Source: Euonymus europaeus
Taxonomy: Eukaryota; Streptophyta; Magnoliopsida; Celastrales; Celastraceae
Direction of reading: 5' to 3'
Length of the DNA stretch: 64,000 nt
Assembly: GCA_963580455.1 (NCBI GenBank)
Contig: OY756963.1
Coordinates: 19,425,555-19,489,554, forward strand
Positions 51,001 to 61,573 of this stretch are shown here, one piece after another; position 1 is the stretch's first letter, and every line of letters begins with the position of its first letter. The notes under the pieces are model-generated. The model made no database searches, was not told where the DNA came from, and saw nothing but the letters and a program-made list of their open reading frames with translations. Both the position numbers and the translations under genes were made by a program.

Positions 51001-51423
51001 AAATCATAATATGTTATGAGATTTGATAACATAATCTATTTCAATGTTACTATTCAGGGTTTAGAGTTTATGATTTTTTATTTAGGGGTTTGTGGTTTAT
51101 AATTTAGGGTTTAAAGATCGTATAGATGTGAGATCGTACAGTTATATGTTATTGTTTCAATGTTACTATTTTCAGATTATATTAAGTTATGATATCTTAT
51201 ATCATAATTTGATACAAGAAAATGAACAATGGGCCAGGCCATTCTTCGAGTCTCGAACCTGGGTCAGCCCAGTCGAAAATTAGCTCATGAGATCGAGCTT
51301 GCCTATATCCAAAAACTCTAAACTCATCATTTCTACCTACCTTGAATATTACTTTGCTGTGGTTATCAAAACCACAAATAAACTACAACCGTGGTTTTGT
51401 AACTGCAGATGGCAGATATAGAA

Positions 51424-51437
51424 CTATATATATATAG
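51424..51437 (+). promoter_or_regulatory. candidate TATA box of cysteine-rich gene D
   Basis: CTATATATATATAG lies ~62 bp before the ATG. Equivalent AT stretches precede copies B (about 38138-38150) and C (about 40989-41001) at the same place. In pseudogene A a MITE ends right at this position. Confidence 0.4.
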
Positions 51438-51498
51438 CTACGATTGTAGCGTGATAAAATATCATACAAACCACATAAACTCTTATCAAAACAAGAAT

Positions 51499-51854
51499 AT
51501 GAAGAGATCATCGCCACTGAAGCCTTCTTTCTGTATTCTGCTGCTTCTTATTTGCGTATCTGGTAATTACAGAGTCATGGGTACTTGACAGTTGACAATT
51601 AAACAATATTATATTTAATTAGCTTTTATTTAAATAAAATATATAATTTTGCAGGTTTGGATATGGGTGTCGCTCAAAGGGGAACATCAAAAGGTCCATG
51701 CAAAACACATTATGATTGTCCACAGCCGCTCTTATGTGATTGCCTTGTCGGCCTCTGTGATTGTCCACCTCAAGCAATGGGAAAGTATTTTAACTCAGAA
51801 TACTCTGATATATCTAAATCTGATCAGGAGAATTCAGTAGAGAAGAAAGTGTAA
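51499..51854 (+). CDS. secreted cysteine-rich peptide, copy D
   Basis: Exons 51499-51562 and 51655-51854 with a 92-bp intron encode 87 residues, differing from copy B only at one signal-peptide residue (MKRSSPLKPSF versus MKRSSPLQPSF). The mature six-cysteine core and tail are identical to B. Yet the sequence downstream matches copy C, so the locus is a mosaic. The intact signal, splice sites and cysteines support a functional gene. The family assignment remains open, as for copy B. Confidence 0.83.
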
Positions 51855-52783
51855 CAAAAAAAAAATCATTCTATTTCCACCTAATAAAATGAATAAGAAA
51901 TATATATCATCAGATTTCTCTCTCTCTCTCTCTCATCCCTTTGCGATGTGAGGTAGATGATGATATCATTGTTGTTGCGGCTGCTATTTTTGTTGGTAAT
52001 TAACTTTTCCTTTACTTTTGTTTTGTTTTGTTTTTTGGTAAGTTTAATTCTTGAAACTACTTGAAATAAATATTCTATTAATACACATGTATGGATCACT
52101 TAACATTCAACACTTCGGATTAATTAGAGGTCAAATGGGGTCACATTTTGGAGGTCTCAAGCTATATTAATTCCTTATTTAAGTTCTTTATAATATAGAC
52201 TTGATATTATTTTTTTAATTATAAATAATGGAAATCAAATTATTTGGTATATTATATTGTGCATAATTTGGTACTTTGTATTCTTTTTAATTAATAATAA
52301 TTAGAAATAAAATATTTGGAATAATTATCATTTACACATCATATCATATAATATATAAAAGTAGAAGACACTTTACATTTTTTTCTCTTTCTTAAATCTG
52401 CAAGATTTTACCGAATTAATTAATTAATTCCCTCAATTTGAATTTTTTATGGAGTAAATTCCATAGACCAACATTCATTTTATAAGAGCAAAGTTACATC
52501 GAGCACTGTAAAAGCAACTTTGGAGTTTACAAACCAAAGTCAAGAAAAATATGAATCTAAACACAATAACAACGAAATAAGCACACATCAAACTAACAAT
52601 GTCCGAAACAGACAAACATAGTCATAGGACAAATCCTAAGCAAACAAAATAAACACAGATTCTTGTCTTCACATTGAAGTAGCTAGTATGAAAACAACAA
52701 ACTTCCATCTACAAAACTAGATTTGTCCGTTTGAAACCGCATCCATAACCGATCTCACAATTCCAAGAAGTATCAAAGCAGAT

Positions 52784-52921
52784 ATGAGTGTAGATCGAAA
52801 GACAACTACCATCATCATCTTCTTTCTCTTCATTGTTGCCCTAATGTTGTCAACGCCAAAACCACGTGTAGAAAACTCGGACTCCAAAATTATTTGGCAA
52901 GCATATCAAGGCCGCCCATGA
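52784..52921 (+). CDS. 45-residue putative secreted or membrane-anchored micropeptide, copy D
   Basis: Same ORF as at 42335-42472: MSVDRKTTT, a hydrophobic stretch IIIFFLFIVALMLS, and a tail ending YQGRP. I see no difference between the two copies, but the surrounding non-coding DNA is almost as similar, so identity here is weak evidence of selection. Confidence 0.4.
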   Translation: MSVDRKTTTIIIFFLFIVALMLSTPKPRVENSDSKIIWQAYQGRP

Positions 52922-53634
52922 GAAAAAAAGAAAAAAAGGGGGAGTTGGTGGAGAAGATTAAGGATCTCACCCCCTCTTATCAGATTGTCGATTTGAAAAG
53001 TTTGGAGAAGTTGAGAGACTTTTGGAGTAGTGGGAGAAGTTTTATTCTTCTAATTTGAATTTTCTGTTAAAAAAATCAAAGATATAGTGAATATTGTGAT
53101 ATAGCAGAGAATAATGGTTTGTTTTGCCCTCTTAAGCTTGCATAATTTTTTAAATTAAATATACTCAAAAAAATTGTGATGATTGATAACCAACACTTTT
53201 AAGATATATAATATTGCATATGATTAAATCTATCTACTACAATAACTCTTGGGTTTTAGACCCATGTTTATGAAATTTGTTTGAATATAATATGATATCC
53301 ACATAATTCATATCACATGTGCAACACATGGTTGACAGGTTGTTTAATTGAATAATAAACAAGTAACCCGGAAGTATACTAGATCAAGTAATCAGGCAAC
53401 TTCGAAATAGCTACCTCAAGATTATCCGATTGGATGTGTCCTTCCTGTGTTGTATGGACTTTGATGTTTTATTAATTGTTGTATTTTCGTAGATAAATGT
53501 GCGGGATTTATTGGTGACAAGGATAAAACTCTACTCTAAAGGATTTGGTTGAGATTAAACAACTTGAAGAGATAATACATGACAATCACAAGCCTGCATA
53601 TATCACCATTATACATAATCACTTCATTAGTGCT

Positions 53635-55338
53635 ATATTTTTATCGCTCTCTTGCCTTTGTGATGAGACGTAGATGATAGTATCCTTGTTGTTGCTCTGT
53701 TATTGTTGGTGGTAATTAACTTTGATTGTTTTTTTGTTTTTTTTTTTGGTAAGTTTAATTCCTCTAGATAGTTAAAATTAATATTATTTGTATAAATATT
53801 CCTATTTAAAAAGATATTTATTTCAAAATAATGCGGCATTGACACAAATTATGACTATCATTTTATCTCAAATAATGCTTCATACCCCAAAATGTGACTC
53901 CCTTTCACCTCCAATAAATATGAAGTGTTGTATGAGAAGTGGTCTCTGCATGTCTATTTATAATCAATGATTAAAATATATACCACGTATATTTGAAGAT
54001 AAAATGTGGTTATATATTGGTGGATGTAGCATTGCTCTTTTATCCCAAAATGCATGTGACATATGTTTTAATCATTTATTATCAATACACCTATAAGGAG
54101 CACTTGACATCCAACACTTCACATTAATCGGAGATCAAATGGAAGCCATTTTAGGAGTCTCAAGCATTATTCTTTATTTAAATTATTTTTAATTATAAAT
54201 AATTGAAACCAAATTATTTGGTATAATTATCTGACAAAATTGTAAGTAGGTATACTTTATGAGACTTATTAAAGGTAAGGTCACTCATTTAAACTTATTT
54301 GTAATTTTTAAGTTTTTTATAATTTAGTTAATTTTGTATTGGTTAAATTACATAAGTGACCTTTAAAATATGAAAAATTATTTTATTATTGTATATGAAA
54401 ACCAAGTATGATGAGCATACATGAGTCATTTAGGGTTTAGCGAATTCATCCTCTTTAGGGTTTAACACTTATTATTTAGGTTATAACATGAAAATACAAC
54501 ACACGAGTTTAATGAATTAATTCCTTTTAAGGTTTAACACTTATTCTTTAGATTATAGTAGTAAAAAAATACAATTACATACCATATATATTAATTACAT
54601 TGTTTTTAAAAATAATGTAATTAAAAAAATACATTAAAAACTATAGATAATGAGTATTGTTAGAAAAATTACTTGTTGTGTTCGAATATGCAATTGTTTT
54701 TAAAATCTGTCATGTATTTTGAAAGATAAAACGTTTGTTAATGAAAAAAATAAAAAATCAACATTGATTGGATTGATACATGGATTGAATTGAAATACAA
54801 ATAAGATTTTTAAATGGACTATTCTCTTTTCTTTTTATGAAATAATATTTTTCAGTGGACTTTAAAGTTCATAAGTTTCGTTTTATGGACCGACCTTCAA
54901 ATCTCCCTAATTGTCTAGTGCATAATTTAGTACTTGGTATTCTTTTCAATTAATAATAATTAAAAATAAAATTATTTGGAATAATTATCATTTACAAGTC
55001 ATATAAGTATAATACACTTTACATTTTTTCTTCCTAGATTTGCAAGATTTTACCCAATTGATTTATTAATTGAAATATTTCTAAGGCTCCGAAGACGAAA
55101 GTCACAAATGGCAGAGCAGAAACAATAATAATAATAATAAACCTAAAAATTTTCCAAAAAAAGATAATACTCCTAAAAGAATGATTAAATATATTATTAA
55201 AAAACATAATGAGAGAAAAAGAAAATAAAATTTTTGTTCTTTGGTACGTGCCCTATACCAAACATCAACTGGATACTGAAGACGAACCCACTGTTGGAAG
55301 CTCGCCTGAGACGGAAGAGAGCAAGCGAGGCTTTCACT
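53635..55338 (+). repeat. R-block tail and upstream region of the SETD9-like gene
   Basis: From TTTTTATCGCTCTCTTGCC to about 54430 this is the second half of R (compare 49818-50650). From about 54430 to 55338 it is matched only by the inverted copy (32830-31903). It holds an (AAT)n run at about 55126-55140. The promoter of the SETD9-like gene should lie in its last few hundred bases. Confidence 0.6.
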
Positions 55339-57947
55339 ATGGCTTTTCTTTTTCTTTTCAACAAATTTCAAGAGGTACTCAAATCTCTCTCATAACCCAA
55401 TTGGGTGTAATTCAAAGCTCGTTCTTTTAAGAAATCCGTACTGGTAAAATGTGCAATTTTCACCCAAGTTTTCTGATATTTCGATGAAGATGGAAGTTAA
55501 AATCTTGAATTCTGAAGAACATTTTTTGGTTTTGTTTCAATTGATAGGATTTGTTGATTGTTATCATTCTTTGTTTTGTTGGATTTCGTGATTTCAGGCT
55601 GTGAAAGTTCTTACGAGAAGCCCCACATTTGCGAGGAATCCAAGGGAGCTGCAGTTTGAATCTGACGTAAACCGCCTCTTCTTGTATACCAGGTCGGCGG
55701 TGCTACTGTTTTGAATGGATGATTATGGCTGTGTTACTGCTTTTTACGATTATGAACCTCGTGTTTGTGTTAATATTATTGTTCACGTTCATGCCCAGAT
55801 CTTGGCCTGCCAGCTTCTTGTTGGGGATTGTCTGATTGGCTGAAATATGTCTTAGATGAGGCACTGGCCCAAATTTTTTGATGCAATATTTTGACTTTAA
55901 TGTTTGTTTGCAGAGAGAATTTTTTGGGTCCTATGTTAATTTGTGTGTTTGAGAGATGTAGAGAGAATAATTTGCTGTGTTCTGAGAAAATCTGATTATT
56001 GTGCTCCTATTGGCTTCATGTGAGTTGGATGCCATCTCTATCACTTACGATGCCTAGAAACTCTGTTGTTTGTTATCTTCAATATCTTGAATTATATGTC
56101 ATGAAATTCTCGAACTTTTCAGCTACAATCGATTGGGAAGAGATGCTGATGAAGCAGATATAGAGGAGATTATTGACATGGCTAGTAAAGCTTCTGTTGA
56201 TGACCAGCAAACGCAGGTTCAAGAAAACGTCCATTCTCAAATTAAAAGCTTCTGCTCATGTATGGATGAAATTCTTCTTCCTGACACTGCAAAGGTATCT
56301 GATGCACTTGAGTCATCTCCTCCATCACCTGTTGCTCCTCGTCCAAGTGGCCTTAGCTTCGCTGTTGGCAACAAAGCCCCTCAACTTGACCGTCCTGGTA
56401 AGTTTTTGTTTGCATTTACTTATTTAATGAAATCCCTTAGTGTTGTCTTGTGTAGGAAGCTGAAACTGGTAGGCTGTGGGATTTTTGCTTTGGTCAGATG
56501 ACTTTTTTAATTACTGGTCGACAGCAATGAGTAATCTATTAGCATAATAGGTTTTAGATTTTACCTTTACACTTCCTTATTGGGCAGTTTCTCGGTATAT
56601 GATTTACCAACTTAAAAATATCTACCTTGTTTAATCACATAGGATTCCTAAATGTATGCAATCATCTTCCTATGCAACTGCTATTAGAGGAAATAATACT
56701 TATTTGTTATAATCTCTGTCTTCTCTTGCTCATAGGTAACCTCTGATGATAGTTTAGTTGATCAATGTTCATTTGTTTTTCCATTATGAATTCCTTCTTG
56801 TCATCCTTTGAGATGGCTCCCTGGAAGGAGGGGGCGCGGGATGGGACTAAGATAAATGAGTCATAGATGGGGGCAATCTCTTGAACCTGTAAAGAGGTAT
56901 GGGGAAGGAATGGGACACAGATTTCTTAGTAGCTGGGGGATAGGTTGTGGGAAATCCACCCTACCTGTGGGACCATTGCCACTTCTACTTAACAGATATC
57001 AGCGGCTGATAATTCGCATTTTTTAATGATACTCTGTCTAGACTTATAATTTAGCTATATGAGATAAAAGCCTCGAGTCATCTGCGTTACTTCTGGATTT
57101 CTGGTTTGATCACTTTTCATTTTTCAGTGCAGCTGTACCTGAGACAAGACCGCTAAAACGTGTTGAACTGTCTTTGCTATTAAAGGATGCAATTGGCTAC
57201 ACGCTTGATATCAAACCATCTCAGATACCCCACAAGGATGCTGGTCAAGGTTTATTTTTAAATGGGGAAGCTGATGTTGGTAGTGTGGTAGCCTTTTATC
57301 CTGGCGTTATATACTCACCAGCTTATTACCAATACATCCCTGGATACCCTAGAGTTGACTCTCACAACCCATATTTGATCACTAGGTATGACGGAACTGT
57401 GATAAATGCCCAGCCTTGGGGTTCTGGTGGTGAAACACGTGAAGTGTGGGATGGCTTAAGAGTGCCGAATAGTACCATGCCCGACAATCATGTTATAGGC
57501 AAAGGTTCAGATCGTGTTTGGACAATGCTCAGCAAGCCTTTGAAAGGGACACAAGTTAGCAACAGTGGTGATGTATTAGAGCGTAGAAACCCGTTAGCAT
57601 TTGCTCATTTTGCCAATCACCCAGCAAAAGACATAGTTCCTAATGTCATGGTCTGCCCTTATGACTTTCCATTGACAGAGAGGGAAGTGAGAGCCTTCAT
57701 TCCAAATGTATCATTTGGGAACACAGAAGAAGTTAGCATGAGGAGGTTTGGCAGCTTTTGGTTCAAATCTTGGAGTTCGAAAACGAAAACATCGGATGTT
57801 CCTGTTTTGAAGACTATCATTTTGGTGGCTACCAGGGCTCTTTGCAATGAAGAATTGTTCTTGAACTACAGGTTGAGCAATTCAAAACGACGGCCAGCAT
57901 GGTATACCCCGGTGGATGAAGAAGAGGACAGAAGGAGATGGGGTTAA
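55339..57947 (+). CDS. SET domain protein, SETD9-like, 4 exons
   Basis: Exons 55339-55374, 55598-55692, 56123-56397 and 57133-57947 join in phase to 406 residues. The last exon holds a divergent SET domain of the SETD9 type: the start [19 protein letters not shown], the [19 protein letters not shown] segment, the post-Gly block [20 protein letters not shown] (equivalent of the NHxC/S cofactor motif) and the end [20 protein letters not shown] (the ...GEELFxDY equivalent). SET proteins transfer methyl groups from S-adenosylmethionine to lysines. SETD9-type members are poorly characterised, so substrate is unknown. The N-terminal ~130 residues are plant-specific, with an acidic segment ([16 protein letters not shown]) and a Pro/Ser linker. 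Exon 4 uses the second of two nearby AGs (TTTCAGTGCAG|CT), since the first leads to a stop. Exons 1-2 are duplicated in inverse orientation at 31549-31902. Confidence 0.9.
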
Positions 57948-58690
57948 CCAGTTGAGAGAAACATACCGCCAGCCGGTTGCGGATATGATGGTTAGATGTC
58001 TTGTTTGGCACTATTGGCCTCTTTTTGTTGCCAATGTATGTTTTGTTCTGAGTTACAAAAAAATTTCCTTCATTCTTCCCAGATAGACTAGCGTGGAACT
58101 TTGATGTCTTGCTGAATTCTATTATTTGTGACGTGAAACGCTTGAATATGCCTTTTCTGTTGATCTGTGGGGGAGAAGACTATTATTAGTTTTTTTAGTT
58201 TGGGCTTGGGCTTTCTAGTTGGATGGATCACTTGGGCCTACAATGAGCCTTTATTTAGGGTGGTAGGATTCAGATTGTATTGGAATTTTCGTTATTGGAT
58301 CTTCGCTCTTGTAAGTTGGAAGGGGCAACCACAATGGTGCAACTCTAATGGCTCATCAAATTTTAAAAATGAGTCTCACATCTATCTCACAAAAATGCAT
58401 CTAGAAAATAGAGTCGGTAAAAATATATATTATAATTTTTGGGCCTACAATATTATCCTTTTGTAATGTCACTAATCGGTTGCAATATCTACCGAACGCT
58501 CTACCGAACAAAAGCGTATATACATACATCATCACATTATTGTTGGAAATTAATGACAAATTAGGCGTACATCTCAAGGCTGGTTGTTGGTTCAAGCCCT
58601 TGCTGCTCTATAAAAAAAATTAGTCAGAAACCTAAATCAAAATCCCACAAAAATATCTAATACTATTATACTAAAGTGCCTAACATCTGA
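57948..58690. other. downstream of the SETD9-like gene, nothing coding supported
   Basis: 3' untranslated and intergenic sequence. Short ORFs at 58167 and 58401 lack motifs and overlap each other on opposite strands. Confidence 0.45.
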
Positions 58691-59915
58691 GCAATATTAC
58701 GGCGAGTCCCAGCTTTCCCCGCCTACTCGCGCGCCTCATCGTACTACTTACCCATGAGGCACCGTCGGATCCTTCTGCAGCCTCTTCATCCTGGCCGTCC
58801 TCTTCTGTTCATGAACCTACACCACTACGACACGTTTCTTCCCTTTTGGGATTGGTTTCTAAGCGGTGCCGATTCCAACCCCCTCCGTCCCAAGCACTCT
58901 ATCTGCGTCACTCACAAATCCCTCTACTTTCAATCCTTGCTACAATCGCTGCTCATCTCTCCTCGCATAGACCTCCGAAGTTAGCCTCATATGTTTGACA
59001 ATCAATCCATGGCCTTCCGTTGGTGACTGGGGTACATCTGACGGTGTTTAGGGTTTTCATTCCCTTCCTCTGACAACAAACCTTCACGAGGTACGACCTT
59101 CTCTGTTTTTTTACCTCCTTTTCCTTTTATTGGGTGTTTGGTTGTGTTCCTCATTGGTTGTGTTCCTCATGCTCTTACTGCTTTAACGCCATAAATTTAG
59201 TTGCTTTCCAATTGTTTAGCTGCTTCTTCAACATCATCTGATACTCAACTATTCCAATTCGAAAAAACTCTCTGTAGTCTCAAATTAGATTTGGGTATTG
59301 GTTTTGAAGAAACAACTGTACATGATGAGGGTCTATTTAGCTTCTTTTGCACATAAGCGTTCCCTGGAAGTTACTGACTTAACATTTGTTTCTCCGAATT
59401 GTCCCTGCCCCTAATTCTTTTTGTTCTATGTTGTGTCTACTTTAGTTTAGAAGTAAAGTCGTATGTGAGATTGACATTTGCTGTCCATGTTATAATTTTG
59501 TTTCATGATATGATTTTCACTACTGAAAGGATGACAGTGTCTGCAGCTTTTATTAACAGCTCTCTGTTATGGTGGGTGGGTGGATGAATACAATAATTAT
59601 GTATTCTTGCTAATAAGCAAGAAAAACCAACCTCAAAAAACAAGAACCTAAAATAAAATGTTCTCTGTATGATATTTTCAGTCTCTATTAGAATATTTAT
59701 GCTCTCAAACTACTTTTCTTGAGAGTGCATGTTCGTGAATTTATGCTATAGTATAGTGTCTGCGTGCAATTCATTCTTCACTTACTCTTGGGTTTGTTTT
59801 ATATGACTGTTAGCGGGATGACACAGAAGTTCTTGACGAACCACTTTATGCTGCTTTCCTTCGGGTAACCGGTGCTGAACCGCCATACATAGATGAGCTT
59901 CTCTCCAAAATGGTA
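58691..59915 (+). other. exon-like fragments of an unrecognised host gene
   Basis: 58754-58984 is a GC-richer open frame, MRHRRILLQPLHPGRPLLFM..., with the codon quality of a real exon. A second island at about 59816-59911 (DDTEVLDEPLYAAFLRVTG, then AEPPYIDELLSKM) is bounded by AG and GTATGT. They are not joined by a clear continuous reading frame, as the first island ends in a stop. They could be a pseudogene, an incompletely modelled gene or fragments carried by the Helitron downstream. I cannot name the family. Confidence 0.35.
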
Positions 59916-61573
59916 TGTTAGATGAAGCACTGACATATAGATGTTTCTAAAACCAACTCTCATAAACCATCAAAATTTCTGTCAGTTTCACATCTGTGTC
60001 CTATTGACCTCAACACTATTATATTCTTTTTAGGTTTTTTGTCCATGCGTATCTATGATGGAACATTGCTAATATTCTTTTTAAAGGAAATCAACATCTA
60101 CTATTCTTATGCCCATTGACTAACAACACTTTTAGCACCACTTTTAAATATTCTATCATAATCACAAAGCCAAGTTCATAACCATCTCAAATACGTAATA
60201 CTATTTGCCTATTTATATATCTATATTGCTTTATTTGTAATAGAGTTAAGGACTACTAAATCATTGTCGGCTGTACCTGACCAAGTATGTAATGATTCAA
60301 ATAGGATCTTTAAACTGGGTTGAAGTTTATGACTTCATGAAAAAACAAAAGATGCATCAAAGTACTATACCAATAATCAAATGAATGTTTTAATAGAATT
60401 GTTTCTCAGGAAGAGGGAACTACGTTGGAGTTGGAGTTAGGTGAACAAGTTTAAGGTCTTTTTAATGATTGTCAACTACTATTATGCATCACACATTTCA
60501 ATTGGGTCGTTCATTTTAACTAGAAGATCTATGAATTTATCTCGATCCCTCATCATTTTTGTCAATTTGAAGGCTATTCTGCATTATTTACTTTTAACAA
60601 TTACCAATCTTTTCTCCACTTGCAGATTTCTTCTTCTTTAGCAACTACATTCAATGCTTTGAAATGACTATGTTCAAGTTCTAAGGGATTTTGTTACTGC
60701 TGTTTGAGATTTATTTTCCCAGGGAATCATCATTCCTGTTTGCTGTTTTAATCTTCATTCCTACATTATCTTCATCGTCCTGAGGTTAGCTAGCTATTAT
60801 TCCCTTTTATGTTTTTATAATACCTTTGCTAATGAAAATAGATGATTAATGTTGCTTTTATGCTGGTTGTTTAAAAAGCTGTTATTCCTCGACCAAGGTC
60901 TTCCTTCAACTTCCTTCACCACCACAACTAAGCCCAATTTTACAACCCAATCCAAAAATTTATACACCCACTTCTTATCATTGTATTTTCAATTATAATA
61001 TAATAACACTTTCGATAGTTGCATTTTTTAACACAAATATGCATGTTTCCTTATTTTTTTAAAAAAAAATGGACCATACCCTGTGATTTAATATTTGATC
61101 GTTCCGAAGTTGGTAAAGCTTTGAGTTTTTTCTTAATGAGTCCCCCGCAATAATTTAATCTTCTCGATCAAATTGGTTTCAGAATTGAGGGTTCTAAATA
61201 ATGATTCAAAACAGTTAAGTTGTGGCTGAATCATGCTTGGATATTCTAGCTGCGAGTACATTTTCATGGTGCTAACAAATTGGAAGTAAAGATCAAATCT
61301 TTTACTTCTTCAATAGAAATGCTCATTGTTCGCTACAAATTTTTGCTTTTCGTACTGTTTGGTTGCATATGTTTTGATGTGGAATTTATATGATTGGGAA
61401 TGCCCTTAGTATTTCTTAACTATTGGAACACTATGCTTACATACATTTGCAATACATACGAACGTAACTGCCTTTTGGTACTTGCTTGCTTGTGGAACTT
61501 CTATTGTAACTGTCATCAAAAGAACCATCTATTAAGGTCTCGAGGAAAACAAAACCCTTATTTGCTTCGTATA
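59916..61573. other. non-coding stretch before the Helitron gene
   Basis: AT- and T-rich on the + strand, with no supported exons. A Helitron 5' TC terminus is expected somewhere upstream of 61574 but was not identified. Confidence 0.4.

Larger units (their letters stand above)
48040..53630 (+). repeat. fullest F-R-U block, copy D
   Basis: F (48040-48950), R (48954-50665) and U (50670-53627) are contiguous here, giving the reference order for the other partial copies. R includes the block TTGGCGCCAAATACTACCAA and TTTTTATCGCTCTC. U carries the cysteine-rich gene and the micro-ORF. At about 53630 it switches to a second, partial R sequence. Confidence 0.8.

Noticed and set aside
55102..55371. 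ORF of 89 codons antisense to SETD9 exon 1, mirrored at 31870-32139
   Set aside because: It is the complementary strand of the exon 1 region and its upstream AT-rich sequence, duplicated with it.
55209..55430. Longer ORF covering SETD9 exon 1 in another frame
   Set aside because: The ATG at 55339 gives a 12-codon exon that splices in phase to exons 2-4. The longer frame ends soon after and skips them.
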